Assembly (NCBI RefSeq): GCF_021043375.1
Contig: NZ_JAJNDV010000003.1
Coordinates: forward strand, 62,001-126,000
Length of the DNA: 64,000 bases
Source of the DNA: Sphingomonas sp. IC-56
Lineage (GTDB): Bacteria; Pseudomonadota; Alphaproteobacteria; Sphingomonadales; Sphingomonadaceae
Direction: 5' to 3'
Positions 49,359-58,100 of this stretch are shown here, in pieces. The translations under genes were made by a program, and so were the position numbers. The stretch's first letter is position 1. Each line of letters begins with the position of its first letter. The notes beneath the pieces are model-generated. The model saw nothing but the letters and a program-made list of their open reading frames with translations. It ran no database searches and was not told the origin of the DNA.

Positions 49359-50288
49359 TCAGGCCGTCTGGCCGACCGAACCGAAGCGCCCGTTGCGGCG
49401 GAAGCGCACCAGCCAAGCCGGCGCCACCGTCGCCAGCGGCGTCGGCGTAATGCCGAGCGCGGCGAGGCCCTCGGCACCCGCGTCCACGACATTGTCGTGC
49501 TGGAGCATGCGCCACTGGTCCTTGCTGATCGGGGAGCCCGGCAGCATCGGCAGCATGCCGCCAATGGCATCGGGCAGCTCCAGGAAATGCACCTTGCGGG
49601 CCAGCGCGCCGGCGATCCAGCGATGCAGCTCGCCCAGCGTCATCACATCGGGTCCGCCCAGCGCATAGGTCTTGCCGCCATGCGCGCCCGGATCGGTCAG
49701 CGCCGCCAGCACCGCCTGTGCGACGTTGGTGACATAGACCGGCTGGAAGCGCGCGCCGCTGCGCACCACCGGCACCACCGGCAGCATCGAGATCATGCCG
49801 GCGAAGCGGTTCACGAACGCGTCTTCGCGCCCGAACACGACTGACGGGCGCAGAATGGTCGCATGGGGGAACGCTTCGTGGATCGCGCGCTCGCCCTCAC
49901 CCTTGGTGCGGCCATAGTCGGAATCCGACTGCGGATCGGCGCCGATGGCCGAGAGGTGCACCAGCGCCTGCACGCCGGCATTTGCCGCAGCTTGGCCCAC
50001 GTTGCGCGCGCCATCGACATGCACTGCGCGCATGGCAGGCCCGAAGGTGCCGGCCAGGTTCACCACCAGGTCCGAGCCCTCGACCGCCCGCGCGACCGTG
50101 TCCGGCCGGGTTACGTCGGCGGCGATGAACTGGGTCTGGCCCAGCCCGCCCAGGGGCTTGAGGAAAAACGCGTCGCGCGGCCGCGACTGCGCGATACGGA
50201 CGCGCGCGCCGGTGCGGTACAGTTCCTGTGCGACATAGCGGCCGAGAAAACCCCCGCCGCCGATCAGCGTTACCAGCCTGTCCTTCAT
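49359..50288 (-). CDS. NDUFA9-like NAD(P)-binding protein (atypical SDR)
   Basis: A 309-residue extended SDR of the complex I NDUFA9 family. TLIGGGGFLGRYVAQEL is the NAD(P) motif; the usual catalytic Tyr-x-x-x-Lys appears as DYGRTKGEGE; PSVVFGREDAFVNRFA is a family hallmark. It resembles proteins annotated as complex I NDUFA9 subunit family in alphaproteobacteria; whether it is associated with the respiratory complex here is not shown. ATG 50288 has AAGAGGCAGG upstream. It is the last chromosomal gene before the tRNA-Leu island. Confidence 0.88.
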   Translation of the reverse strand: MKDRLVTLIGGGGFLGRYVAQELYRTGARVRIAQSRPRDAFFLKPLGGLGQTQFIAADVTRPDTVARAVEGSDLVVNLAGTFGPAMRAVHVDGARNVGQAAANAGVQALVHLSAIGADPQSDSDYGRTKGEGERAIHEAFPHATILRPSVVFGREDAFVNRFAGMISMLPVVPVVRSGARFQPVYVTNVAQAVLAALTDPGAHGGKTYALGGPDVMTLGELHRWIAGALARKVHFLELPDAIGGMLPMLPGSPISKDQWRMLQHDNVVDAGAEGLAALGITPTPLATVAPAWLVRFRRNGRFGSVGQTA

Positions 50289-50430
50289 GCCTGCCTCTTG
50301 TGTCCCAATGCCGGTTCCCATGCCGCGCATGGGCCCAAACGGCAAGCGGCTTGGCCGCGTTGCAATTTTCTTGCGAAATGTTCGTTGACAGACCCCGCGA
50401 CCCTCCCCTAGAGGCGCCGGCCTACCCCGT

Positions 50431-50517
50431 GCCCAGATGGCGGAATTGGTAGACGCACCAGCTTCAGGTGCTGGCGATCGCAAGGTCGTGGAGGTTCGAG
50501 TCCTCTTCTGGGCACCA
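50431..50517 (+). tRNA. tRNA-Leu (anticodon CAG), island attachment site
   Basis: An 87-nt tRNA with a long variable arm. The acceptor is GCCCAGA and the D-loop carries GGTAGACGC. The anticodon stem CCAGC/GCTGG holds TTCAGGT (anticodon CAG, codon CUG), the T-arm has GTTCGAGTCC, and CCA is encoded. The integrase gene begins 170 nt later, so its 3' end is the likely attB. Confidence 0.97.
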
Positions 50518-50631
50518 CTTTCTGGCGCTAAGTGCGTCCAGCAACGTCCAGCAAGCGGCTGGTTTTACAGCATAAATCGACGGATGATCGCCGGCTAAAT
50601 TTCCGGTGACGTCCGGCTAGGACCACCAACA

Positions 50632-50655
50632 GCACCCCCACGATTGGGGTGCCTT
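50632..50655 (+). terminator. Terminator-like hairpin after tRNA-Leu
   Basis: GCACCCC and GGGGTGC form a 7-bp stem around CACGATT, followed by CTTT. It lies about 115 nt after the tRNA and 32 nt before the integrase start. The 50518-50686 gap holds no gene. Confidence 0.5.
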
Positions 50656-50686
50656 TGATGGCCCCGGATCGACCCGGCTTGCTGGG

Positions 50687-51925
50687 ATGATTCCAATGCT
50701 CACTCACCTCAAGATCACGTCCGCGAAGCCCTCAGAAAAGCTCTACAAGCTTCACGATACCCTCGGCCTGTATCTCGCGGTCAAGCCCAACGGCTCCAAA
50801 CTGTGGTGCATGAACTACCGTTTCCTGGGCAAGCAGAAGACGCTTCACCTGGGGAAATGGCCTGCCGTCGGTCTCGCCGACGTCCGCGCGAAGCGGGACG
50901 AGGCGCGCGAGCAGATTGCCGCCGGAATGGACCCTGCCATCGAGAAGAAGCGGGCACGGATCGCCGCCAGGCATGCCGCGGCCACCACGTTCGAGCTGGT
51001 TGCGAAGGAATGGCTGGTGAAGTGCGAGCGCGATGGATTGGCGCCGGTCACCATCGACAAGATCCGGTGGCTGCTCGACAAGGCCTATCCGGTCATCGGC
51101 GACCTGCCGATCGCCCAGATCACGCCTCACGAGGCGCTCGCCGTCCTGCGCAAGATCGAGGCGACCGGTGCCTATGAGAGCGCCCGGCGCATGCGCAGCG
51201 TGCTCAGTCGCGTATTCCGCTATGGGGTCGCGACGGTGCGATGCGACAAGGACGTCGCGGCCGATCTGCGAGGCGCAATCGCGACCCCGAAGCCCAGGCA
51301 CTTCGCCGCCATTACCAAGCCCTCCGAAGTCGGTGCTCTGCTGCGCGCCATAGACGGTCCTGACCGCTTGCCCGTCAGGCGCATGGCGATGCGTCTCTCC
51401 CCGCATGTGCTCCTGCGCCCGGGCGAACTCAGGCAAGCCCAATGGTGCGATATCGATCTGGAGGGCAGGGTCTGGTCGGTGCCAGCGGAACGGATGAAGA
51501 TGCGCCGGCCGCACCGTGTGCCCCTATCCCGTCAGGTGATCGGCATGCTCGAGGAGTTGCATGCGCTTACCGGGCGCTGGCCGCATATGTTCACTTGCAG
51601 TGTGCGTCCGCGCAACATGATGTCGGAGAATGTCGTGAACCAGGGTTTACGTCGGCTCGGCTACACGCCGGACCAGATGACGGCTCATGGTTTCAGAGCG
51701 ATGGCGGCCACGCTTCTCAACGAGATGGGCGAATGGCATCCCGACGCGATCGAACGCCAACTTGCGCATGTGGATACCAACCAGGTCCGCCGCGCCTATG
51801 CCCGCGGCGAATACTGGGACGAACGCGTGAAGCTGATGCAGCGCTGGTCCGACTACCTCGACGAGCTGCGCGACGGAGGCAAGATCCTGAGGCCGAACTT
51901 TCCTCTGAGCAGCCGGGCCTGCTGA
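50687..51925 (+). CDS. Tyrosine recombinase, P4/DUF4102 integrase type
   Basis: A 412-residue site-specific recombinase. The N-terminal DUF4102 arm-binding domain (KLYKLHDTLGLYLAVKPNGSK) is followed by a SAM-like core-binding domain and the catalytic domain. Catalytic residues are Arg244 (LRPGELR), His334-x-x-Arg337 (HGFR), His361 (QLAH) and Tyr371 (AYARGEYWDERVKLMQ). It should catalyse integration and excision at the neighbouring tRNA-Leu. ATG 50687 could be replaced by the ATG 3 codons later. The gene looks intact, so the island may still be excisable. Confidence 0.95.
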   Translation: MIPMLTHLKITSAKPSEKLYKLHDTLGLYLAVKPNGSKLWCMNYRFLGKQKTLHLGKWPAVGLADVRAKRDEAREQIAAGMDPAIEKKRARIAARHAAATTFELVAKEWLVKCERDGLAPVTIDKIRWLLDKAYPVIGDLPIAQITPHEALAVLRKIEATGAYESARRMRSVLSRVFRYGVATVRCDKDVAADLRGAIATPKPRHFAAITKPSEVGALLRAIDGPDRLPVRRMAMRLSPHVLLRPGELRQAQWCDIDLEGRVWSVPAERMKMRRPHRVPLSRQVIGMLEELHALTGRWPHMFTCSVRPRNMMSENVVNQGLRRLGYTPDQMTAHGFRAMAATLLNEMGEWHPDAIERQLAHVDTNQVRRAYARGEYWDERVKLMQRWSDYLDELRDGGKILRPNFPLSSRAC

Positions 51926-52006
51926 CGAGCCTGTGGGGCGCTGGCAGGGCACTCCACGCGAGCGTTCCATGCTCCCTGTACTGTCGAGTGCTGTCTGGCG
52001 CGGAGG

Positions 52007-52941
52007 TCACGTATCAGGTTGCATCCGGAGGATGATCTTGCCCCGGCGTCCGCTGCTGCGTTTATGGGCCAAGGCTGCTCGAAATGCCCCAAGCGGATAG
52101 CTCGCCTCGATTAAAGAGGAGGCTCGGCCGGTGCGAATCTCCGAAAAGCACTCGGACATCGCATTGTGGAAGGCTTCCTTCGGCATCGCATGCACATGGT
52201 CTCTCAGCTGGAAGAGGGTCATGCTGGCTTGGCCGCCGTGGGAGAGTGGCTGGCCTGACAGCAGGCCGTAGTGGAGGAGCAGGCCGCCCGGCTTGATGGC
52301 TGCACCAAGGAGAGTGCCGGGCGCACCCCCCACCGCGTCGAGACCACTGTCCAGTGCTGGAAGGGGGCATCCTTCCTCAACGACTTCGGCACACTCGGTC
52401 GAAATGGACTCGCGCGCCGCGGAGGAGCGAATAATCCCGACAGGATGCGCGCCCGCGCCGCCAGCATTCGTATCAGCATACGCCCGATTGCTGATCCTGC
52501 CGCCGTCACTCCGATGCGGTCTCCGCGCTTGGGCGCGAGTTTTCGAACCATGAGCAAGGCCGTGAGCGGATTTATGTAGGCGGTGGCGGCCTCGTCGTCG
52601 TCCAAGTCCTCCGGCACCGTCACACACCAGTCGGCGGGTAGTGTCTTCCAGCTCTGCCAACATCCTGCCGTGCCCAGCGGAAGCACTCGGCGGCCGATCA
52701 ACACTGGGTTTATTCCCTCGCCGACGTCCGCCACGACGCCGACGCCCTCGAAGCCGGGTATGAAGGGCAGCGCGGTTCGGTGGCGGTAGGCCCCGGTAAC
52801 GGGGATCAGGTCGGACGGATTGATTGGGCTGGCCCGCATTCGCACCAGGACCTGCCCTCGGTCGACGAGCGGCCGGTCGGCTGTCTCAAGGGAGAGAGCT
52901 TGATCGGGTGCCCCGAAACTATGTGCTGCAATGCGGAACAT
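52007..52941 (-). pseudogene. MDR-family oxidoreductase with a frameshift
   Basis: A quinone/2-enoyl reductase of the medium-chain dehydrogenase family, split between two frames. From 52941 the first frame reads FGAPDQALSLETADRPLVDR and ADWCVTVPEDLDDDEAATAY up to GRMLIRMLAAR. It then loses homology near 52450. A second frame continues AGAHPVGIIRSSAARESIST to the C terminus ...GRRGKIILRMQPDT. A one-base deletion in the GC-rich run around 52450 best explains it. It has no zinc-ligand pattern. It may be truly dead or a sequencing error. Confidence 0.75.
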
Positions 52942-53442
52942 GATGATCAGGATATACGGTGCACAGCTTTCAAAAAGCGGCCACCCTACAGTCCAACAGT
53001 AAGCGCTCCTCCGTCAGTCCTCCGGTCGCCCAAAGGCAGTCTGCGTGTGAGAGAGCGTTCAAGCGTTGACAGGAAACCGGGCAAAAGCACGGTCCGAGCT
53101 GCCTGTCCGAATGGCCAAGCGGGAACGGCGATTAAGCGCCCAATTGCCGCGGTTCAGATTGGCTCAGCGTGATCCTGAAACCTGCCATTCGTTCATCCGG
53201 CTCTGGGCGACAGCGGGAACGGCCGACATTGGGACTTTCCGGCCATTCAGACGCGACATATCGAACGGCAGCTCCTGTCAGAAGCCGTCGTTCAGACCTC
53301 ACCCGGCGTCGCGCAACAAGAGAAACTGGGCCGATTTCGGAATAGCGGATTTTGTCGCGCGAGACCCGACTTCCATAATTGGCCTACGCGCCATCGCAAA
53401 CCGTCGAGCCGTGCGCGTCAATGATTTGCGAACGCCGCCATC
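52942..53442. other. Intergenic gap with no gene seen
   Basis: About 500 nt between the oxidoreductase pseudogene and the CHAT gene. I found no ORF with recognisable family motifs or a plausible ribosome binding site on either strand. It may hold degraded regulator sequence. Confidence 0.5.
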
Positions 53443-56400
53443 TCAGGCGTCCTTGCGAATAAAAGGATCGCCGTAGAGCGACATGGCCAGAGCGCGCTTG
53501 GGGTCCCAACTGGTTTTGTCGGAAACGTGGCGGTTGGCCACGTGGCAAGCATCCAGCACTACCATACCTCCCTGCCACGCCTTCAGGAAAGCGTCCAGCC
53601 AAGGCCGTGCGACAAAAAACGGTATCGGCCAAGCCGGCCCGATCACGGCGGCGCTGCCGCGCGCGAGGATTTGCTTTGCGAGTCCGATCGCCATCCCGGT
53701 TTCCGGGTGAGGATCGATGCGGCCGCCTGAGCATACGAACAGGATCGTCAGGCGGGCCTTGCGGGTTACCTCGGCGATCTGCGCAATCTCGGTAACGCCG
53801 TGACCGTCGTCGCTCAGCGACCGAAAATAGCGGTTCACCTCGGTCAGTCCGCCGTGCGCGCCGATGATCGCGACGTCGGCATCGGCAAATCCCGGCGATG
53901 GCTGGTCGCCGCGCTCAAGCCCGACACCGTGACCGGTCAGGATCGGCGCTACCTCATCTGCCATCATGGCAAGGGGACCAGTTTCCCCGCCAGCCGGGGA
54001 AACCGGAATCCACATGCGCGCTGCACCGTTCCCCTTCCGGTCGAGCCGACGTGATGCGGTCAGCCATTCGAGCGAGGGTGTCACGCCGATCGCATGGTCG
54101 AACCCCGCGCAGTTACCGTCGATCGTCAGGAGATTGGGCGGGAAACGCTGCAGCCGCGCATCGGCAACGATGATCGACCGCTTGGGCAGCTTGGTCAGCC
54201 CCAGGTTCGCGACGCTGTCGCGCATCTCGTCCTGATCCACCGACTCCAGGGAATAATCCCTGGGGAAACGCTCGCTCCAGCGATTGAGCGCTTCAGCAGA
54301 GAAGGTGTTCTCCGGCTCGACCGTGAGGTCGGAAATATCGCCATTCTCGAACTCGACGGTGGCAAGCTGGCTGTCGAACATTGCCATGCCGACGATCGCG
54401 GTGTCCGCTCGGCTGAGCTCGATCGCCGCCTCGTAAGGAGCCTCTGCTCGTGTCAGCAGGCGCTCGACCTCGACAAGCCTGCCGTCGGCAGCCCGAAGCT
54501 CGATCGCGCGGTCCGCTGAGGCTTCCACAGCGTAGGTCAGCGCTTTGGGGTCGACTTCGGCCAGGGCATTCCCGACGAGCGTGCGCGTCATGACGCGCAA
54601 GTGCCTCAGGTCGTAGCCCGCATCGATAGCGTAGCGGGCGTTGTCGAGGCCACGCGCCACGTCGGCGATGTCGGCAAGTGTCGGCACCCGGCTCGCTGCC
54701 CGGATCATAGGCTGGCGCTCAGGCGGGAGCTTGCTAACAATCTGCTTGAGGAGTGCCTCGGCGGACGCGACCTGTTCGGGAACTCGGTTGCCGCCGATGT
54801 GGACCAGCGTGTTCAGGACCATCGCAATCGGCAGCAGGTCATCGCTCCGGTCGATCACTTCCGCCGCGTTGGCGGCCGCTGCGTCGAACAGTTCGATCAG
54901 CTCCTCATCGGACCCGCCATCGCGGGAAAAGACAGCGGTCGCGGCCTGAAGCACCATGGTTGCGAGGCGAAATCCGTCACGCTCAGCACTGCCCAGCTGC
55001 TCAAGGGCTTCCTGCGAACGATCAAGCAGCGGCAAAGCGAGGTCGGCCATTCCGGCGTCGCGAAGCAGCCGGAACAGCAGGTTCGTCTCGAACCAAATTT
55101 CATCCCAGGATGCCTTCGCGCGCGTCTCCAGCGCAGCCGCCATCGCGACCATCGCTTCGGTGCTCATGCCAACGCGCGCGTAGATATCCGCGAAGCTGAA
55201 CAGGGCTATCCGGTGCCGCTCCGGACGGTCGCCGCTGTTCGTGACAATGAACTCGGCGATGTCGCGGGCGGCCTGTCCCTTGCCCGCGACCGCGAACTTG
55301 CTGCCCACGGTCCGAGCGATCGTCAGATCCTCGTCACGCTGCTCGGCGAGCGGGGCGATGGCGTTGGCGGCCGCAAGATACATGTTGGGCAGGACAAGAT
55401 CATCCGTTTCCGCGATGCGGTCCCCGGCATAGTCCGCTTGGATCAGGATCGAGGCGATGAGCGCGTCCGCGGATACGTCGAGCAGCTCGGCCGGAAAGCT
55501 ATGCTGTCCTACCACCCACATGCCTTGGCCCTTGTCGGCGAGCCATTTCCAGATACGCTCCAGCGGCGCCTTGGTCTGATCCGCCGGAATAACCGGCGGG
55601 CGGTCGGCGATCTTGGGTCGCGGATCGATCGGCGGCCTCGCGACCGAACGCTTGAGGAGGGCGGTGACGAGGATCGCGATCCCGCGCGTACCAGTCTCAG
55701 TCGGGCCAAGCAGCCTGGCCAGCCGCGTGCGAACGCGTCCGTCACCTGGGTGGGTCGCCAGGAACGCGATCGATCGGTCCATGACCTGCTCGACCATCGG
55801 ATCGTCGCTCGACAGGGCCGCTGCCTGGAGCGCCGTGCTGGCCAGGCGAATGAGGAGGAGCAGCTCCCGGCTGGTTACCTCGGCATTGCGCCCGAGCAAG
55901 AACGCGAAGCTCTCGGCCACCCGACCCGCGCGCTCGAGCTGGAGCGCGATCTCTACGCCGCCATCGCCGACGAACTCGGGAAGGTCATCGGCGATCGTCG
56001 CGTGAACCGTGTAAGGGTTCCAGCCATCGGCTTGCGTGCCATCGGCAAGCAGGCGGTAGAAGGATATTTCGTCCTTGTGATCGCCGTTGGTCATCGATTC
56101 CAGGATCGTGACCGCGCGACCGTAGTCACCTTGGCGTGCCGCCATGACCACGTCGTGCCGCTGCAATGTCGGCGCGTTTGGATGAAGCCGACGGAACGCC
56201 TCCAGCACGGCTGACCGAAGTCGTTGACCACGCAGCCGCAGCGCGGTGTCGAGCGCCTGGGCGAAGTCTTCGCTATCGCGAATGTTCGGGAGCGCCTGCG
56301 TGATAAGCGCTTCCGCGAAATCGTCGATGTCGGCAGTTTCCGACAGCCGCGCGATCGCCAAAGCCTGCTGCACGGGCAGCTCGACCAACATGTCCGACTT

Positions 56401-57255
56401 GGCCTGAAGGAGATCGCGAAACGGGTCCGAAAGACCTGCCCTGGAAAGAAACTCGAGTTTCAGGAAAAAGCGCTGCCGCTCGGACAGGCTGTCATGGCCA
56501 TCGATTTCCTTGATCACGCCCCCAATACCGCCCGCATCGACGGCATCATTCCACCGCGAAACCCTGGCAGTAACTTCGTCGGCATCGATAGGCTCAGCTC
56601 CGGCGATCTCACCGGACACAAATCCGGCGTCACCGACCGACTGCAGCAGATCCAGCGACTCCTTTCGCTGAGGCGGAAGAAAGCCTGAATCGAGCGTGAC
56701 GTAGATTTCGTTGGCCCGGCAAAGCGCGTCGACCTCGGTCAGGAGCTGATGGAGATGTGCTGCCCGCACTGTCTCCTCCAGCTGGCTGCCGTTGGGAATT
56801 TGTGTGGCGGCCATGCGATAGCGGCCGGCCTCGACAACGATGATGGCAGTCTTCGTGGGCGCCGCCGAGAGCGCCCGGACCAGCGCATCACCGTCGTAGC
56901 TGTCCGTGAACTGCAAAGATAGGAATGAGAATGCGGCCTCGCGCATCTCGGCAGTGGCCGAGCCGCTGGAGACTTCGGTGAGGGTGGCATCAACAGCTTT
57001 TCTCAACTGACCCAGGGCGGTCGCCTGTTCGTCCGCGGTCGAGGGCGGAAGAACGATCCAGACCTGGTCCGCCAGACGGCCTCCATTTTTGTCGCCGCGG
57101 ATCGAAAAATAGGCGGCGAGCTCGCCCAAACGGGCAAGGTCCTTGTCGGACCCTACGGCCAGAAGATCCGAATGGCCCCATTGCATCGCTCCTTGCCCCA
57201 TGAAAGTCATCCAAGTGAGCTTTTCGCTGGCGGGGGTTTCCGATTGTTCTGTCAC
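53443..57255 (-). CDS. CHAT-domain protease, large
   Basis: A 1270-residue protein. The C-terminal ~200 residues form a CHAT caspase-like domain with the His-Cys dyad: His1134 in AIIGAHGG and Cys1175 in ILFVCSGGR, followed by the RGSAAVIGPAWPI region and ACHVANRHVS. The rest is mostly alpha-helical with an early alpha/beta segment (residues ~1-190) and long helical arrays that look like a TPR-type solenoid, probably a sensing scaffold. No membrane segment is seen. Start at GTG 57255 behind AAGG. CHAT proteins serve as proteases in bacterial defence and cell-death circuits; the trigger and substrate here are unknown. No partner gene is adjacent on the same strand. Confidence 0.85.
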   Translation of the reverse strand: MTEQSETPASEKLTWMTFMGQGAMQWGHSDLLAVGSDKDLARLGELAAYFSIRGDKNGGRLADQVWIVLPPSTADEQATALGQLRKAVDATLTEVSSGSATAEMREAAFSFLSLQFTDSYDGDALVRALSAAPTKTAIIVVEAGRYRMAATQIPNGSQLEETVRAAHLHQLLTEVDALCRANEIYVTLDSGFLPPQRKESLDLLQSVGDAGFVSGEIAGAEPIDADEVTARVSRWNDAVDAGGIGGVIKEIDGHDSLSERQRFFLKLEFLSRAGLSDPFRDLLQAKSDMLVELPVQQALAIARLSETADIDDFAEALITQALPNIRDSEDFAQALDTALRLRGQRLRSAVLEAFRRLHPNAPTLQRHDVVMAARQGDYGRAVTILESMTNGDHKDEISFYRLLADGTQADGWNPYTVHATIADDLPEFVGDGGVEIALQLERAGRVAESFAFLLGRNAEVTSRELLLLIRLASTALQAAALSSDDPMVEQVMDRSIAFLATHPGDGRVRTRLARLLGPTETGTRGIAILVTALLKRSVARPPIDPRPKIADRPPVIPADQTKAPLERIWKWLADKGQGMWVVGQHSFPAELLDVSADALIASILIQADYAGDRIAETDDLVLPNMYLAAANAIAPLAEQRDEDLTIARTVGSKFAVAGKGQAARDIAEFIVTNSGDRPERHRIALFSFADIYARVGMSTEAMVAMAAALETRAKASWDEIWFETNLLFRLLRDAGMADLALPLLDRSQEALEQLGSAERDGFRLATMVLQAATAVFSRDGGSDEELIELFDAAAANAAEVIDRSDDLLPIAMVLNTLVHIGGNRVPEQVASAEALLKQIVSKLPPERQPMIRAASRVPTLADIADVARGLDNARYAIDAGYDLRHLRVMTRTLVGNALAEVDPKALTYAVEASADRAIELRAADGRLVEVERLLTRAEAPYEAAIELSRADTAIVGMAMFDSQLATVEFENGDISDLTVEPENTFSAEALNRWSERFPRDYSLESVDQDEMRDSVANLGLTKLPKRSIIVADARLQRFPPNLLTIDGNCAGFDHAIGVTPSLEWLTASRRLDRKGNGAARMWIPVSPAGGETGPLAMMADEVAPILTGHGVGLERGDQPSPGFADADVAIIGAHGGLTEVNRYFRSLSDDGHGVTEIAQIAEVTRKARLTILFVCSGGRIDPHPETGMAIGLAKQILARGSAAVIGPAWPIPFFVARPWLDAFLKAWQGGMVVLDACHVANRHVSDKTSWDPKRALAMSLYGDPFIRKDA

Positions 57256-57445
57256 TTCAACCTTCTACCCTATTTGCGCGAGTGATGGCCTTGTATTGAC
57301 GCGATCGGTCGCGGGGTGGGAATCTATCCATTGGGGTCATGAACTGCCGGCAGCTTCGCGCCTCCGCTTCGGCCGTTAAGCGGTTCCGACGGCCTTCCCG
57401 AAAGCAGACATACCATCAGTCGGCAACAATGACGTGCTGTGCCGG

Positions 57446-57560
57446 CTACGATGGCGTCAGGTGCTGCGTGCGAGAGCAAATCACCAGTCGCTTCGCCCCT
57501 CGGGTCATCGCCACGTATAGGTGACGGCGGTCCATTTCGGCGGGATCGAGAATTACGGCG
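57446..57560 (-). pseudogene. C-terminal remnant of a UvrD-type helicase
   Basis: Minus-strand translation gives AVILDPAEMDRRHLYVAMTR then GAKRLVICSRTQHLTPS and a stop at 57446. LYVAMTR is helicase motif VI of superfamily 1. Upstream the reading runs into other sequence, so only the last ~38 residues remain. Conjugation helicases of this class occur in mobile elements, so this is most likely a leftover of the element's former cargo. Confidence 0.6.
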
Positions 57561-57567
57561 ACCTCCC

Positions 57568-57942
57568 ATGGTGGCGCGACGGCAATGGCTGATCGAGCAG
57601 CAGCTGGCATCAGGCGAAGGCCGGCAGTTCAAGTTGCGAAGCGACGCGCTGGAGGAGCTCGGCCGGCGCGAAATGCGCGATGCCGGAACGCGGCTGGCCC
57701 AGCAGGTCGGCAAGCGGTTCGAGCCCGCCGAGATCGGCGAGCGCGTCGAGGGTGTGATCGGCCGGCGCGTGGACTTGGAGAGCGGCAGTTACGCGCTGGT
57801 CGAGCGAGCGCGGGATTTCTCGCTGGCGCCGTGGCGCGACGTGCTCGACCGAAACATCGGCAAGGCGGCCTCAGGGATTTTACGCGGGGACGGGATAACC
57901 TGGCAGATTGGGAAGGGTCGATCGGGTCCGCTGATCGGGTAA
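57568..57942 (+). pseudogene. C-terminal remnant of a DUF3363 relaxase
   Basis: A 124-residue frame whose sequence (RRQWLIEQQLASGEGRQFKL, then EIGERVEGVIGRRVDL, then DFSLAPWRDVLDRNIGK and GDGITWQIGKGR) matches the end of the VirD2-like relaxase/DUF3363 family of mobilisable plasmids and ICEs. The catalytic N-terminal part, with Tyr and His residues, is absent. It faces away from the helicase remnant. The 158 nt after it, to the dpd operon, hold no gene. Confidence 0.6.
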
Positions 57943-58100
57943 ATCCGGCTTTCCGCAAAGGTGGTTTGTCAGATTGCTCCTGAGGGCCGCATTTATGAGG
58001 TCAACTTGCCCCAATTCGAGCTGCATTAATTGTGGTGATTGTGGGTCTCAGGTGGTAGTCATTAGATCGGATCGCGCCGCCGGCATGAGGGGCCAATTTT

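Noticed and set aside
54601..56214. 537-codon plus-strand frame opposite the CHAT gene
   Set aside because: Composition is antisense-like, and the minus-strand frame has the CHAT dyad and helical arrays.
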